DNA of 64,000 nucleotides, taken from assembly GCF_026151205.1 (NCBI RefSeq), contig NC_087076.1, positions 20,205,919 through 20,269,918 of the forward strand, given 5' to 3'. Under the pieces are notes generated by a model. The model was not told the DNA's origin. It did no database searches and saw only the letters and a program-made list of their open reading frames with translations. This document shows positions 1-13,076 of this stretch, piece after piece. Made by a program: the position numbers and the translations under genes. The DNA comes from Bolinopsis microptera. Taxonomy: Eukaryota > Ctenophora > Tentaculata > Lobata > Bolinopsidae. Every line of letters starts with the position of its first letter. Position 1 is the first letter of the stretch.

Positions 1-2251
1 TGTGCAGTATACCGACGTATGTGTTCAAATATATTGAGTGTTCCTTCAATTATGAAAGAATACTCAGTATGTTTCGAGTGATATTCGATACCAAAATAAA
101 TAATTAAATTGTTTCATGGCACGACCAATTTTGTAGCTTGTTGATGTATTGCTTCTTTGAATCCCGTTCCTTAGAAATTATAAAAGTTTCGTTCGAGAAA
201 TTTCGCGGCTTTTCTTGGATAGATAAAAAAAGAACGCTACACCCACCACACAGAAAGTGGTTCTAAAGAATTATAGGTCACACCTTTCGTCTCAATAATG
301 ACTAACATCGCTTAAGGTGACCTGACTAATAAAAAGAACAATTCGCGTTCAATCGACCTAATAGTAATAGTAATACGGTAATACCGCACTCTTTCGCTAA
401 TCGTTAGGTTAAATTGTGTACTTCAACTTGGTACCGCTGTGTACAATGAGACTTTAGGGTTTGTCAAACTACAGTACGTGTCGAACTATAAGAGTGCTTG
501 TCGAACTAGAGTAGGTGTACCTTACCAAGCTCGCAATCCCTTTACAGATTGAAATTTAGTCACTTTATTTTAGTATGGTTAGTCGCTTATGCACACAATG
601 TTGTGGAATCCAATGTTGTAAAGTTACAATATCTGCCTCAAATATGCTAATCATCAGTAGAACATTTTAAGTTATTTGTTGTCTTAAACTCAACAATCGT
701 GTGAGTTAACGTTACGTGGCGAATGTTTCACCTTAATTGAAGTGTTTTTTTGTTTTTTTAATTTGCCTCACATAAAAAATGTAGGCCGCAGGTGCAGAAT
801 CGCACTATTCGCAAAATATTACCGCACCTACATGTCGCCTAAGCGTATGTAGCTGTGCTATACGAAGTAAAGTTGCATTGATGGACAGGACGCATTTGAA
901 TAATGACAATGTTAAACGGCTAAATTAATAAAGGACTTTGACTTTGTGTTTCACTGATTTGTAAACTGAAGACGTAAATATAGTCATGTTAGTGTTTTCT
1001 TGCGTAATAACTTTCTATTGATCCCGTTTGATGCGACAAGCAAAAGGCTGTTATCAGGAAAGGAATTATTCAACGTTTCAAAGTGACATGAACATCGTAT
1101 TCATGATCTAAAAATATTTCTATCAGAAATTCAAAACATAAACATTTCAAAAAACATAAATCTGAGGCAAAATTAGTGTATAATTATTTACTTTAAATTT
1201 AATCAACTTTATCCAAAAATGCGATACAATAAGTCTTAACAAAGATTAGTCCATACGACTACAAACTTGTATAGCAACTTCATTTCAACTATGCGACTCA
1301 TAAATAATATTCCAATCCGGATTTTACAATCATGATAGTAGCCAACAATATTTTTTAATCTTGTTCTAGATATAGTTATTAAATACAAATTGCATTTAAT
1401 AAGCTCTCTCTTAAGATAACTAAGTCTAGATGTCTCTAGTTTGGCTAAAAGTGGTCACATATGTACATTAGACTATATAGACTAGGTATAAAACGAAGTT
1501 TATACAACTAATATAATTCTACGTATCAAAATTCGGTATAGTTTTACTTTATTGACAGCCAAACTTTCGTCGGTTAATACTTTCAGTATCCTGTAATGAA
1601 CACGTTTTTAAAAATTGGTTAAAGGTACTTTAACATTAAAAAGTTTAAGTTTCACAATATTACTCAGTTTCTTTAAGTTCGTGAAGACTTCTAATAATCA
1701 CAATTTTGCATGAATAATTCCTTCGAGAGCGTGCTACCAAATACATAGCAACATCTGAAAACTCAGAAAGCTGTTGTAATGATTAGATAGTTGTAATTAT
1801 ACCGTATTTGTAAGTTAGGATGAGCTAGTATATTCGTTTTGCAGAGCGTGCATCAGATTTTATGTTGTTGTTGTCATGGTAACCAGTGTAGTTGTCATGG
1901 TAATGTACGGATCTGATTCATTGGTTATCAATATCACACTATCACAGGTGGGTAGATATTGCGTAATAATAATATTCAGCGATCTCTTGTAAAATTTCAG
2001 GGTTTTAAAGCTGTGGTGATCTTCAACAATCTCTACTAAAATAGCAATTTAAAGCCATAGTGTTACAGCGGAAAATGTTAAAATACATTGGTTGGTTGGC
2101 CTTATCGCTTTTGATTGCGAATAATGAGTCAAAATACAGAAATTAGTCCACTGAGCCTGGTTTTAAAGTTTCGTTTCTCTGTTTTTATTTTTACTAGTTA
2201 CGACACACTTTGTTATCGCTTATTTATAAAGTTTGGCGATTATACATATAT
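1..2251. other. Intergenic, no gene recognised
   Basis: AT-rich sequence. No open frame reads like protein. Around 1868-1902 the phrase GTTGTCATGGTAA occurs twice. Nothing else is supported. Confidence 0.6.
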
Positions 2252-3144
2252 AGCTTCAGTCTGATCTTGACAAAGTCACTGAGTGGTCATCAAGAAACAA
2301 CATGGCACTACATGAGGATAAGTTTGAGTACATATGCCATCTTGCCAACAAACGTAATCCTCTCTATGAGCTTCCTTTTGTCCATGAACAGTTCCAATAC
2401 AGAACATCAACTGGTACTATACTCAGTCCTGTGGATCAGCTCCGTGATCTCGGTATAACAGTATCCAGTGATACGTCCTGGACATCACACATACGATCTA
2501 GTTGTGATAAAGCGAGGAAGATGGCAGCATGGGTATTCAGTGTCTTCCACTCTCGCAATACTGGTGTTATGTTAACACTATACAAGTCACTAGTCCGTAG
2601 CCACTTAGAGTATTGCTCTCCTCTGTGGAATCCGGCGAAAGTGTATGAAATTCAGGAGCTTGAAAGTGTACAAAGAACTTTCACTTCAAAGATCCATGGT
2701 TTACAGCATCTCCATTATTGGGATCGCCTAAAAACCCTGTCCCTCATGTCACTTCAGAGGCGCAGAGAACGTTACATTGTCATGCACATGTGGAAAATCC
2801 TACATGGTTTCACATCCAACGACCTTGAAGTACAGTTCACAGTAAATCCACGATTGGGTACCCTTGCTAAGGTTCCAGCTGTCCGTACAAAAAGCTCAGC
2901 TGCTCACCAGACTCTATATGAAACATCATTTGGTGTAATGGGTCCCAGACTCTGGAACTGTATACCTTCACACATACGTGCAGTCTCCAAACATGATGGC
3001 TTCAAGCATCATATGACGGCATTCATGCTTTCCTTGCCGGATAAACCGCCAATCCGGGGCTTCACATCACCGAACTCCAATTCTATACTGGACTGGCGTA
3101 ACGATCGAGAGGCATCTTCTCTCTGGGGTGGTCAGCAACTCTGA
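2252..3144 (+). mobile_element. Non-LTR retrotransposon (CR1/jockey-like) reverse transcriptase, 3' fragment
   Basis: An uninterrupted frame of about 297 codons covers the thumb and post-RT tail of a LINE-type reverse transcriptase. It starts in frame at the codons for LQSDLDKVTEW, just after an in-frame TAG, so the catalytic FADD region and endonuclease are missing (5' truncation). Family hallmarks seen in order are a DLGI block, KARKMAAW, MLTLYKSLVRSHLEYCSPLW, a YWDRL / MSLQRRRERY block, and the terminal LWN-x-IP-x-x-IR-AVS segment. The same order is found at 43102-43950, which is about half identical by eye. Intact reading with no stop suggests a fairly recent insertion or domesticated use; insertion is more likely. 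After the stop, ATCAAAGG repeats briefly (about 3170-3190), as in CR1-type 3' ends. Confidence 0.85.
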
Positions 3145-3190
3145 TGGCCTGTCGAGTTTCGACGAAGCAGATCAAAGGTATCAAAGGTAA

Positions 3191-5752
3191 GGTATACGCT
3201 TACATTAGAGTTACAGTATCTTACAATCTACAGTTCATTTTATAGCTACAACCTATAGTACCTACATCCATTGTCATTGATCAAGTTCATTTGTCATTTT
3301 ACTTCATTACTAAACTCTGAGACCTAACAGTGTTATCACCGCTTGGTATCTCTATTTACTATTGCTCTATCATTTTGTTTTCACTAGAAGTTTTGGAAAA
3401 TTTCAAAAACCGCCACCGTTTCTTCAGCAAAAGAACATTTTTTTCATCTCGTAGCTGTTTTTTAAGACATGCAGTATCGCGCCGTCAGCCAGAGACCACC
3501 GCCGACAGATGTGAAGCGGCGAAAACGCGGCAATGCTAGTTATAACATTACTCGGTTCCCCACAGCTTCATTTATTAAATGCGGGAGAATTAACTTGTAT
3601 TGATTTGTATCATGGCTTATTTATGGGCTGTAAGCTGTTATTTGCAGAAAGACAGTAGCTTAGGTAGTTCAGACCGAACTGCAAACTGCAGTTTTCGTGA
3701 AGCAGAGATCGAAACTGGAATAAAGTTGGGTAAAATTGGGGCTGTTTTGTGTTTAGCTGTTTGTAGTTACTGGAACTGAGCATTTTTGTTGCGGAATGTA
3801 CATTCTTCTCATGGCTAAGAATTAAGAATTACTGGAATGCTGCTAGATGATGTCATGTTTGCCCTGCCTCCGAAAAATGTGCCGTAATCAATTATTATTA
3901 CGACACTACGTGTCAACTGACAACGTCTTAAAATGATATTACTTCATTTAACTCGTGATTCCAGAGGATCCAGCGTACAGAACATTTAGAGGGCAGTGGA
4001 AAAGATTATTCCTCAAATTTAATGTCATCGTTATCTTACGTAATTGACACGATACACTTTATTTAAATACTTTGGTTATAAGCCTCGGTGATCATTTCGT
4101 ATTCGTTGCTTAATGCTTTCTTCGATTGAAAACTGCTTAAAAACCAAATTCCTAGAGATTAAGACTAATCATTATTGATTATTTAAACGACTACCATTCT
4201 CCTTGATTAACAGGTAATAAGGGCAGTAGTATATAATAGTATAACATATCTTCTATCATATTATAGCTATATATAGCTATCATATATAGCTATATTGGGC
4301 AATCAATAACAATAATATTCCCAACTTATACATGGCAACTCGAAAGGTAATTGTATGTAATTATAGTGAATTAGTCAGCCAAACATAGTGCAAGTCAGTG
4401 TCACACTCCAGTTTGTAGGTAATTTGAGAGTGCCCAAATAAATGTTTGAATGAATGTTCGAATGAACAACTTACCTTTCTTGCCCTTCATTTGAATGTGA
4501 ATAAAGTTCGCCATACAAACCATACAAATTTGTTATTTTAATTTTTTTAAATAAAACTCTAAATTTTTTAAACGGGCCGTAAATTCAGTAAAGTTATAAT
4601 CTACGCTAGAAAGTAGTGTGCGCTAAAAAACTTGTTCAACTGCGAATTAATTAGCAGTAAGCATGATTAGTATGCATAAAATACGTTCTCTGCCCCAATT
4701 TCACAACAGTATCAATCTACTAAAAAGTAAGTATGATAGTAATTATCTACCTACCGTCGCGTCCGTCGGTTTACATTTTGATGAAACAGCGAAATTAGTT
4801 GTCCAGCGTTTTCAGTTGAAATTTACATGACAGTTACTGGTAATTTTGTGTCAGCGGTTAACGTTGGCGCAAAGCCAAAAATATAACTGCGATAATGCGA
4901 TTACGATGATTTTCATTTTGTATCTGATTCCTTGCCTACATGCGAAATGGCACAAAATTGAATTTCTTGTTCATATTGAATCTTACGCTTATTTTGAGTT
5001 CACTTGATCGCTTATACAACTACATTAACGTTTGATTTTCTTGATCAGTAATATTTTAGTGCGAACATGATCCGGATGATTACAGCAGGAATGATCAAAT
5101 ACAATACTTTAATTTTGTAACCTATGCCAGTACGCTAATTGTTGTACTTTTTGCACATAATTCACTTTTTTTAAAAATAATGCATACAATACGTATAATG
5201 CACATATAAATGCACAATATGGTGCAGTTTCTATCAGAACACTAAATTAATCTTCATCTATACTGCAATTGTTCTACGTTTTGCGTATAAAATTTATAAC
5301 AAGTCCCTTGCTCATCACAGACTGGTAAGTTTATTGATGTTATTGTCCACCTGTTTAATGTTTAATGAACAATTATTAGCCACGACTTAATTACCGGAAT
5401 TTTCCTTTATATTCCCTTATCTGTTCACTTATCTTTACAATTATCATAACAATAATTTACTTTAATGTCTCATTGTAATTCTTGAAATGAAAAGATTAGG
5501 CCATATTTGGGTTTCCCTCAGTTTCATTCTCTGTATCTATAGTTATAGTTTAAGTTCGTAACCATTGATTTGTGTCTCTGTATATATATTTTGCATGCGG
5601 TTTCTGCTGTTACATAAATTAGCGTGGTTTATAATAATAATTAATAATATATGTTTTAATTTTGAGTTACACTTTTGTTCACATTTCTCATTGTGGGGAA
5701 TTTCCCCCACAATCTCTCACATAGAACACAGTGTACCATTATCTTCCAACTC
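3191..5752. other. Intergenic, no gene recognised
   Basis: AT-rich. An imperfect TATAGCTA repeat lies at about 4262-4295. A 9-bp stem hairpin (ATTGTGGGG / CCCCACAAT) lies at about 5690-5713. The short frame at 3330-3539 has no family features. Confidence 0.5.
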
Positions 5753-6005
5753 GGTAGAATACAATATTGGACAATAAGCTAATAAGTAAGGATACTCAGA
5801 TGGATTTTAAACATTTTCAAGTCAATCATTTATCGTTACAACTAGTTATTGCTCGTGATAAAAGCAATCTAAATTTCACCTAGTGTACGTTTATTCAGAA
5901 ACTTGAGAGACTTCTATTATATCTTTGAATTCGGGAGAATTTGTGATAGAATACCGGAAAATAATAAATATAAGTCAGGATACTCAGATGAATTTTCAAC
6001 ATTTA
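5753..6005 (+). repeat. Diverged direct duplication, about 180 bp apart
   Basis: Two blocks (about 5753-5816 and 5932-6005) share GGATACTCAGATG followed by similar ATTTTxAACATTT sequence, and both are preceded by GG(T/G)AGAAT. This looks like an old tandem duplication of a non-coding unit. Confidence 0.5.
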
Positions 6006-6079
6006 TTTCATTGTTTACAGAATATGTTGTTAATTAATGCGTTATTAACTTAACCCTTTACCGTTACATGACAACTAGT

Positions 6080-6143
6080 GGTTCTTTTGTGATAGTATAA
6101 ACGCGATGGCTAGCCATCGCCAGTTAGCGTTAGCAAAAGAACC
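6080..6143. repeat. Nested double hairpin
   Basis: The outer arms are GGTTCTTTTG (6080-6089) and CAAAAGAACC (6134-6143). Between them is a perfect 18-bp palindrome, GCGATGGCTAGCCATCGC (6103-6120). No target duplication is apparent at the borders. Confidence 0.75.
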
Positions 6144-8343
6144 CGACTAACTTATTACATGAAATTTATACCTCATTTATATAGTCCGACACTTTATTTG
6201 TGCGATTCGAGGTCTATTTTAGAAGCCTTTATTTCTTAACAATATTAATTCATCACGAATATTATTAAGTGTGTACCACTAACCACACGGAGCAAGAACA
6301 TTAGCACCTTAATTACTAATACTAAGTCGGGGAAAGGGTCATAATACTTTAATATGGTAATGGTATACCTAATATTACCGTAATATTATGCTGCTTTAAC
6401 GCGGTTAGCAACCACTAGTTAAAGGACACGTTTCCTAAAACACTATTTACAAAAGCTTAGTTGTAGTGCACGTACGGAACGTTCACTAAAAATAGGATTG
6501 CTTCATTTTCTATCAGTCTGGGAAAATTAATAATTATCAGTTGGGGAAATTAAGATTTCAAAAATTGTATTTTCATGAATTTTTGTTTTTGATGATCACT
6601 GACGTTCACTATAAACGTAAAATAACGTTCACTACAAAATGACTGGAACGTGTTCAATACGTCAAAATCCACCGTTCACTACAACTAAGACAAAAATATT
6701 TACAACTAGCGACCACTATATAGTTACCTAACGTCTATGTTAAATTTCAGTTTACCCGTTTTTGTAGTGCTGTTTTACCGTGTTTAATGCTTTTATACGT
6801 CTGAAATCCTAACCCAGTCTCACTTGCATATGAGCATATTGGTAGCCGGTATTTATGTATTAGTCTTTAGTCTTTATTTCAGTCAGTTTTATTTCATCTC
6901 CATTAAAGTAACGCTCATTTTCTTTCTCTCGGTAATCATTCCACTAACACAGTAGATATAATCACCTTGTGAGTAGTAGTGCTATAACACCCAGATTTCA
7001 CCTGCAGCTTATACTTATAAACTGCTTGCATATTGCATATATCGCTCAGTAACGCTCATAGCGTTTAACAAGAGTTGAACACTAAGGGGACAGGTGGTAG
7101 AGTGGTAAACCAGGTCGTTAGTGAAGCAATCACCCGTACTACATGTGCAGTTACACCATTGTTTTAGGAGCCTATAGTCCGGGCATTGTAAAGTTGTGAG
7201 GACTCTAACTAGAGTGAAGAGGACGTTTACCTCCGCATGCATTTTTTGTTCTAATGATTGAGAATCTCGCTCAATGTGATATGAGATGTATTGTGTCTTC
7301 ACTGTTGCCGTTGGTAATGGTGGGTACACACCACATTATAGATGTACTGTATTTCAACAGTAGAGTCTACCCGTCGAAGGTGATTTTAGGGATTAAAGTT
7401 TGTGGATACATGATCCATCAGGTGTCCAAACAAACTGGCACTTTCATCACCTACCAAATACGACTGATCGGACCATAAAAGTTTTGTAATTTTGTGAAAA
7501 TTGCCAAAACTTGATGGTAAAATTACCGGAATGCCGGAATGATGTGCAATTTCTTTTAATCATGCCGAATTTTTGTTAGTGTTACGCTACTTGGATAAAT
7601 AGCACGCATTTGTTACCTACAAAAACGTCAACCTCTGACTCTGACTAGATACAACCAGTTTTACCACATTCAAGAATATTAATTCTGAATGTCAGACGTC
7701 CAAATCGATGATCCATTGCGATAAGTCTAGTTACAGTTCTGACAAATTAACTTTGATCTTTCATTCGGTCACACACAGATCTGTCAAAATTACACAACCA
7801 TATTAATGACTTTTTGTGCGCAATTTGCGTTATTTTTGCGCAATTTTCAAGGAATATTGCGTGGTTTGTCGTTTCCTGGAGTATTCATCTCGGACCGCCT
7901 ACCTCCCGACATCACTTATATCTTTCAGAACAACTTTTTCCGGCCAATTATATTATGTTTCGGACCTTTCAAATATACCTTTTAACATTCTAACGGAGAT
8001 TAACGGTTCAGGTGGAAGTTTCACTGCATCGCATTATTTATGAAAATATTTGCCGAATAACTTGTGGAATAGAATAAATCGCACAATTAAAAAAATTCTG
8101 CACTTTTTTAATAACACTGGCACTATTAATTATTATACTCCATATTCATTTCTATTCTTCACTTTTTGCCAGCTTGACGATTACTTGTACAATGTACATA
8201 CAATATTTACCATCGCATCTATATTTTCAGTACTACGTATTTAAAATTTAAAGGTATACGTTATTCAGTACGGATCTAATACCCGTCTTACGCGTGGCGT
8301 CTTTTTCTCGATTACAACAAATTTAATATTTCCCTGCGTATAA
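6144..8343. other. Intergenic, no gene recognised
   Basis: The phrase CGTTCACTA recurs four times between about 6478 and 6685. A tRNA-like box A (GGTAGAGTGGT) occurs near 7090 but no matching box B follows. The frames of 60-100 codons here have no recognisable domains. Confidence 0.5.
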
Positions 8344-8440
8344 CAAGGTGCCTTGACAACTTCCAACAAGGTAACTTCACAACCTCAAACATGGTACTTT
8401 GACAACCTCCAAAAACTCAAGAAGGTAGCTTTACAACCAG
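8344..8440 (+). repeat. Degenerate tandem repeat, about 26-bp unit
   Basis: About four diverged copies of a phrase of the type AAGGT-x-x-CTT-x-ACAACCTCCAA. Confidence 0.5.
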
Positions 8441-8834
8441 TTACAGTGTAAGTGTTGTTGTGCAATAAGATAGGTAGGATGCTAGTATAAGGAATGCGTG
8501 GTACTGCTTCTCGTTATATAACAGTGCACATAATAATAGTGCATCTGCTGCACTAGTAAACAGTATTGCAGACGTTTAGTGACGGTCTAACCACCCTAGT
8601 AGTAGATTTGGGCGTCTACTTTTTAACTTTAAGTTAATTACGAAGTTATAAAGTTGTAGCTTTGTAACTGTAAGTGCATTGGTTGGTCAGTATTTTGCAG
8701 GTTCATTTTATTTTTGTTGCAATTATTACTAACGTCATCCTTTCGTGCACGTCTTTGTCTTCTATGAGTTGGGTGGGGTCGAAATCGAATTATATACTAC
8801 GTTGCGCAATTAAGGTCACGTTGTTTTTAATCGA

Positions 8835-8956
8835 TCAATCTATTTAAAAAGGCAGATATAGTCGCTGCTATTACTTCTCAATCTATTTAAAAAGGCAGAT
8901 ATAGTCGCTGCTATTACTTCTCAATCTATTTAAAAAGGCAGATATAGTCGCTGCTT
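8835..8956 (+). repeat. Tandem repeat, 43 bp x 2.8
   Basis: Copies begin at 8835, 8878 and 8921. Each contains GGCAGATATAGTCGCTGCT and the copies are virtually identical, so the duplication is recent. Confidence 0.9.
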
Positions 8957-9063
8957 CTCCATACAGCACTCCGGGATGTAAAGTGTAAACAGTATAGCAC
9001 GCACTTGCGCAGGTTAATATATCGCGAATAATGAATATCTACACAAGGGCTTTGGCACGCCGG

Positions 9064-9200
9064 GTGGATATAGATATACAGCACGGACTACGGACTACGG
9101 AGGGCCCACCAGTCCGGAGTAGCTGTATATATTTACATCCCGGTGCACGAGGAGGGGCAGGTAAACTGGAGATATATACCGTGGATATATATCTCCAGTT
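9064..9200. repeat. Two adjacent hairpins
   Basis: An imperfect hairpin spans about 9064-9140, with GATATACAGC facing GCTGTATAT around a GC-rich loop. It is followed by a perfect 15-bp stem, 9164-9178 with 9186-9200 (AACTGGAGATATATA and its complement), closed by a 7-nt loop. Confidence 0.75.
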
Positions 9201-9812
9201 ACTTCATATAGAATGTAATGCTCGCTATTTCGTCAGATCGTGCGTTTTATAAACGTTTATAAATTATACGGTTGGAAAATCACTTTGTTATTTGATGCTT
9301 ACTATATTTTGTGGAGACGTTTTGTTGAAATGGGGGCGGATAAAGACACCACATGACATCATTTGGCCTCCTTATCAATCCTGTAAAATTGTCATTACTA
9401 CGGAATAAACTGCAACTGTTAAACTGTTATTTCTGCAGAATGTTATGTTAACAGTATATCTGTATATTAGTCCACACAGGCCGTGACATGATGGCTCTGT
9501 TGTTAACCATCATGTCACCTGTGTTAAAGCACTAGTTAAGTGGGTAACACTCTGTTGATATCTCTTTAGGGGGATTTGAGGTCTCTCAACCTTGCTTAGT
9601 TGAGTGTGTCCCACAACCAAGCACCTTGCCTAGAAGTCCGGCGTTATGTATTATAATGATCCTGGACCTATTAAGTGGCACGTAGCGGACTAACCTTGAC
9701 GTCTGGTCGTCTGCACTCTTATATCATGATTTATGATAAACTATAAAATATACATACGTTTATCTTATGAACCTTAAGAAGAAGCATTAAGGAACCTAAT
9801 TATGAAGGAACC
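9201..9812. other. Intergenic, with one hairpin
   Basis: The hairpin at about 9474-9530 has a 12-bp stem, GTGACATGATGG / CCATCATGTCAC, prolonged outward by ACACAG / CTGTGT across a 3-nt bulge. The final 40 bp, rich in GAACCTTAAG phrases, resembles the sequence on the far side of the piggyBac element (14302-14365). The element therefore appears to have inserted into a simple array. Confidence 0.55.
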
Positions 9813-10989
9813 TTAACCCTTAAACAGCGAAGCAAATATGTGCTTGTTAACGGCGAAGAGCACTCCATATGGACGGCCCCCATGTGACATACAATTTGGA
9901 TATCGATCCTTTGGGTCACGTGGTAAGATTTTTGGTCCCGTGTCATGAAATAACGTAATAATTTTCCCGCTAATATCTGAGGCATGGGCACTGTTCATAA
10001 AATTAGATCATCATTATATCCTGCAAAAGTAGAGCTACTTTAGTATCAATAACTCAATTATGCCCGTGTAAGCTATTACACTTTTCTAAGGTTGGCTCGG
10101 ATAAATTTAAATCTAGCAGTGTAGTTACAATTTGGAATCCTAGAAAGTGACCATCTTGAAATAAAACTTAGTCTTTCATCGGTTTTACTTTATATTTGAA
10201 GATTCGATATGTGTCAAAAGTGTACTAAACATCAGGGCCTTGGCACGGTGTACTTTAAAGTTAAGCTGTGTTAACGTGATAAGCATGTTACTCATATAAC
10301 TGTGTATTCTGTGTAGTGTGTTCTAGGTGACACTGGTGTAATGTTTGTTGATAAAATTGTGACAAATCTCCGTATATTAAGTATAACCAAGGTGAAAGAA
10401 AACACAACATAGGTACGTTGGTCAGTTGGAGAAACATTTCAGTAAAGTCACTAGCAACAGGCATATAAGACATCAACTTTGTATATTTATGTTCATGTCT
10501 CCGTAAATCATATCTTGATCTATGACTATGATTTTATTGGAACTATGATTATAAATTTATATTTTGACTAAAACTGTCGAAATTAGGTAATAAAAATACG
10601 AGGTTTTTTATTTAAAAAAGTTTTGTTCCCCCTTTTCAAAGCTTGAATATACAGCTCGTTTGTCCTAAAGGTTCATTAATGAAGCTGAAAAAGCCTTACA
10701 GTGACTAACTTTTCATTTTGCTTACCGAAATTTACCTTCGCTATCGGTAAAATGAAAAATCTTTGCCTAGTCACACACAGGCGTACCGTCAGCTTGCACA
10801 TTGCAGCTGGACTCGCAGTATCCAAAAATTGAATTTATACTGTTTTACAAATTGAAACACAGGATGACAAAAGTGTTCAGTAAAAATATTTTGGTGAATT
10901 ATCGTCATCAATTTATTCTCATTGTTATCATCATTTCAATGAATGATTTGTTTTTTGTAATAGTAATACTAAAAGTGTAGTGGTAACAA

Positions 10990-11640
10990 CAAACTAACAA
11001 AGCAAAATGGCTAGGGCTAGCAGTAGCAGTGGCAGCAGCCAGCGCTAGCAGTATAAGTACATAGTAGCAGCCAGCGCTCGTTAGCGCTAACAGTAGCAGC
11101 AGCCAGCGCTCTTTGTGCTAGCACTAGCAGTTGCAGCAGCCAGTGCTCGTTGGCGCTAGCAGCAGCCAGCGCTCTTTGCACTATAGCATTAGCAGTAGCC
11201 GGCGCCCGACGCTCGTTAGCGTTATCAGTAGCAGTAGCTGGCGCCCGATGCTCGTTAGCGCTAGCAGTAGCAGTAGCCGGCGCTCGTTAGCGCTAGCAGC
11301 AGCAGTAGCCGGCGCCCGACGCCCGTTGGCGCTAGCAGTAGCAGTAGCCGGCACTTGACGATTATTAGCGCTGCCGCTAGCAGTAGCAGTAGCCGGCGCT
11401 TGACGCTCATTAGCGCTGCCGCTAGCATGGTAGCAGTAGCCGGCGCTTGACGCTCATTAGCGCTGCCGCTAGCACGCCTAGCAGTAGCACTAGCCGGCGC
11501 TTGACGCTCATTAGCGCTGCCGCTGGCAGTAGCAGTAGCCGGCGCTTGACGCTCATCAGTGCTGCCGCTAGCACTAGCAGTATAAGCAGTAGCCGGCGCT
11601 TGACGCTCATTAGCGCGAGCAGAAGGAAGTGTAACTGTAA
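10990..11640 (+). repeat. GC-rich minisatellite inside the piggyBac element
   Basis: More than ten irregular units of about 38-53 bp are built from GCTAGCAGTAGCAGTAGCC, GGCGC(C/T)(C/T)GACGCTC and (A/G)TTAGCGCT. The motif is rich in the palindromes GCTAGC and AGCGCT. Open frames on both strands here (Ser/Arg/Ala-rich) are products of the repeat. Reverse-oriented AGCGCTAAC phrases continue to about 12005. Confidence 0.85.
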
Positions 11641-12609
11641 ATTAGCATTACTTGCGCTAGTTAGCGCTTACGGTAACGGCACTACTGTGCTTCATTTAAC
11701 TATGAGTATGGCTGCAATAATAATTTACTTGCTTATTGCTATTTACTTTCTACTGCCACAACTTACTTACTACCTATACTGTTACGTTGAGCTAGCTAAC
11801 GCTAATGATAGCACTAACTAGCACCTTCTAATTTACTGACAAAAGCGCTCACTAACGCCGGTTCGGGTTAGCTAACGATAAATATCGCAAAATCCCAGGT
11901 TCAATGTTGACAGTTTGTGGTACTGGTAGCTACCACTAACTATATGGAGAATAGAAAAGCGCACCCATCTAAATTAAAACTAGCGCTAACTAATTTCATT
12001 TAGCGCAAACATACTCTACCATAACCAAGGCGAGGGAAATTTAGTATCGAGAATTGAGGTACAAAGCTCCATTCTTTCTTAATCTTATTGCTTTATTGCA
12101 GAGCTTGGTCTTATTTTAGCCATGAGGCTGTGAGGTTTGAAAAATAAAATAACTTTTTCATGGTATCTTAGAAAATAAATGTTGTGAATATGCCACAGGC
12201 TAAATCAACGGCAACAATTTCGTCTATTTATTTTATAATCGGCTCATTTCATCACAGTTTGAAATTTAGAAATATGCAGCAATAATGGATCGTGCACACG
12301 ATATTTATAACTGCGTTAATTTTGACTGATAACTTGATAAGAAACAAAACAACATTATATGCTACAAAAGCAAGCGATCATAATTTCAAAGAATCTCAAT
12401 GATAAAATAAATAATAAACTAATAAACATATTTCGCAACCCTGGTTGTGTCGATACATGGATTTATTTGCCGAATTTTTGTAATAATTGTAGCCCATTTC
12501 TGTCAGTTTTTGCAAAGAAAACTTGATTGTTAAACATGGATAAATTCAAAAGACCCTAATTCACGGGTTGAAGATTTTAAACAGTTTGCACAACCAGGAT
12601 TGTGATTCA

Positions 12610-13076
12610 TTAGCAAGTTTCATAAAGCAAGAGGAGATGCACATTCTGCACCATGTGATGTTTATGGCAAATCCTATCACCACACAGTTCACACATGCTA
12701 TAAACAGCTGAAACCTTTTTGCTGTTTTTTATAGTCTTTCCCCTTACAGTTCGAGAGGCAGTCACGACACTGCTTCTTGCTTTCAACTTTCTTGGGGAAA
12801 CTAATCATGCTGTTTGGGACTTCAGCTGTCCTCCGAAATTTAGGATTCCCCGTTATGTTGAATGCTGCTGTCAGGACATGTGCTCTAACAGTCCAATGAT
12901 GGGCTTTTCTATTAGCCAAGGCTTCATGAGAGATAGCACTTATTCCACCTGAATGAGTCCACTCTGATGGATTGCTTAGTTGGACGACAGTGTGGATGTT
13001 CACCCTTGTGGTGTCCAGAATGTAATACCACATGCAGTGTTTCCACTTGTTGGATTTCACCTTGGTACTGTATCGA
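12610..13076 (-). pseudogene. piggyBac transposase C-terminal remnant
   Basis: Reading on the minus strand from 13076, just after an acceptor-like TTTCAG, the frame gives RYSTKVKSNKWKHCMWYYIL followed by a D-x5-N segment. This matches the piggyBac pattern of a KW(W) block and hydrophobic stretch ending in LD with a nearby N. Further on is a cysteine-rich end: QCRDC, then after a stop at 12698-12700 and a +1 shift, MCELCGDRICHKHH. The C-x2-C and CH-x-HH pattern fits the C-terminal cross-brace zinc domain of piggyBac transposases. The catalytic aspartate region is not found upstream. The piece lies within matching TTAA-flanked inverted repeats, which supports the assignment. Confidence 0.7.

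Noticed and set aside
7075-7160. tRNA or SINE suggested by GGTAGAGTGGT
   Set aside because: No box B and no cloverleaf pairing downstream.
11131-11821. Ser/Arg/Ala-rich frames on both strands
   Set aside because: They lie wholly in the GC-rich minisatellite within the piggyBac element and are repeat artefacts.
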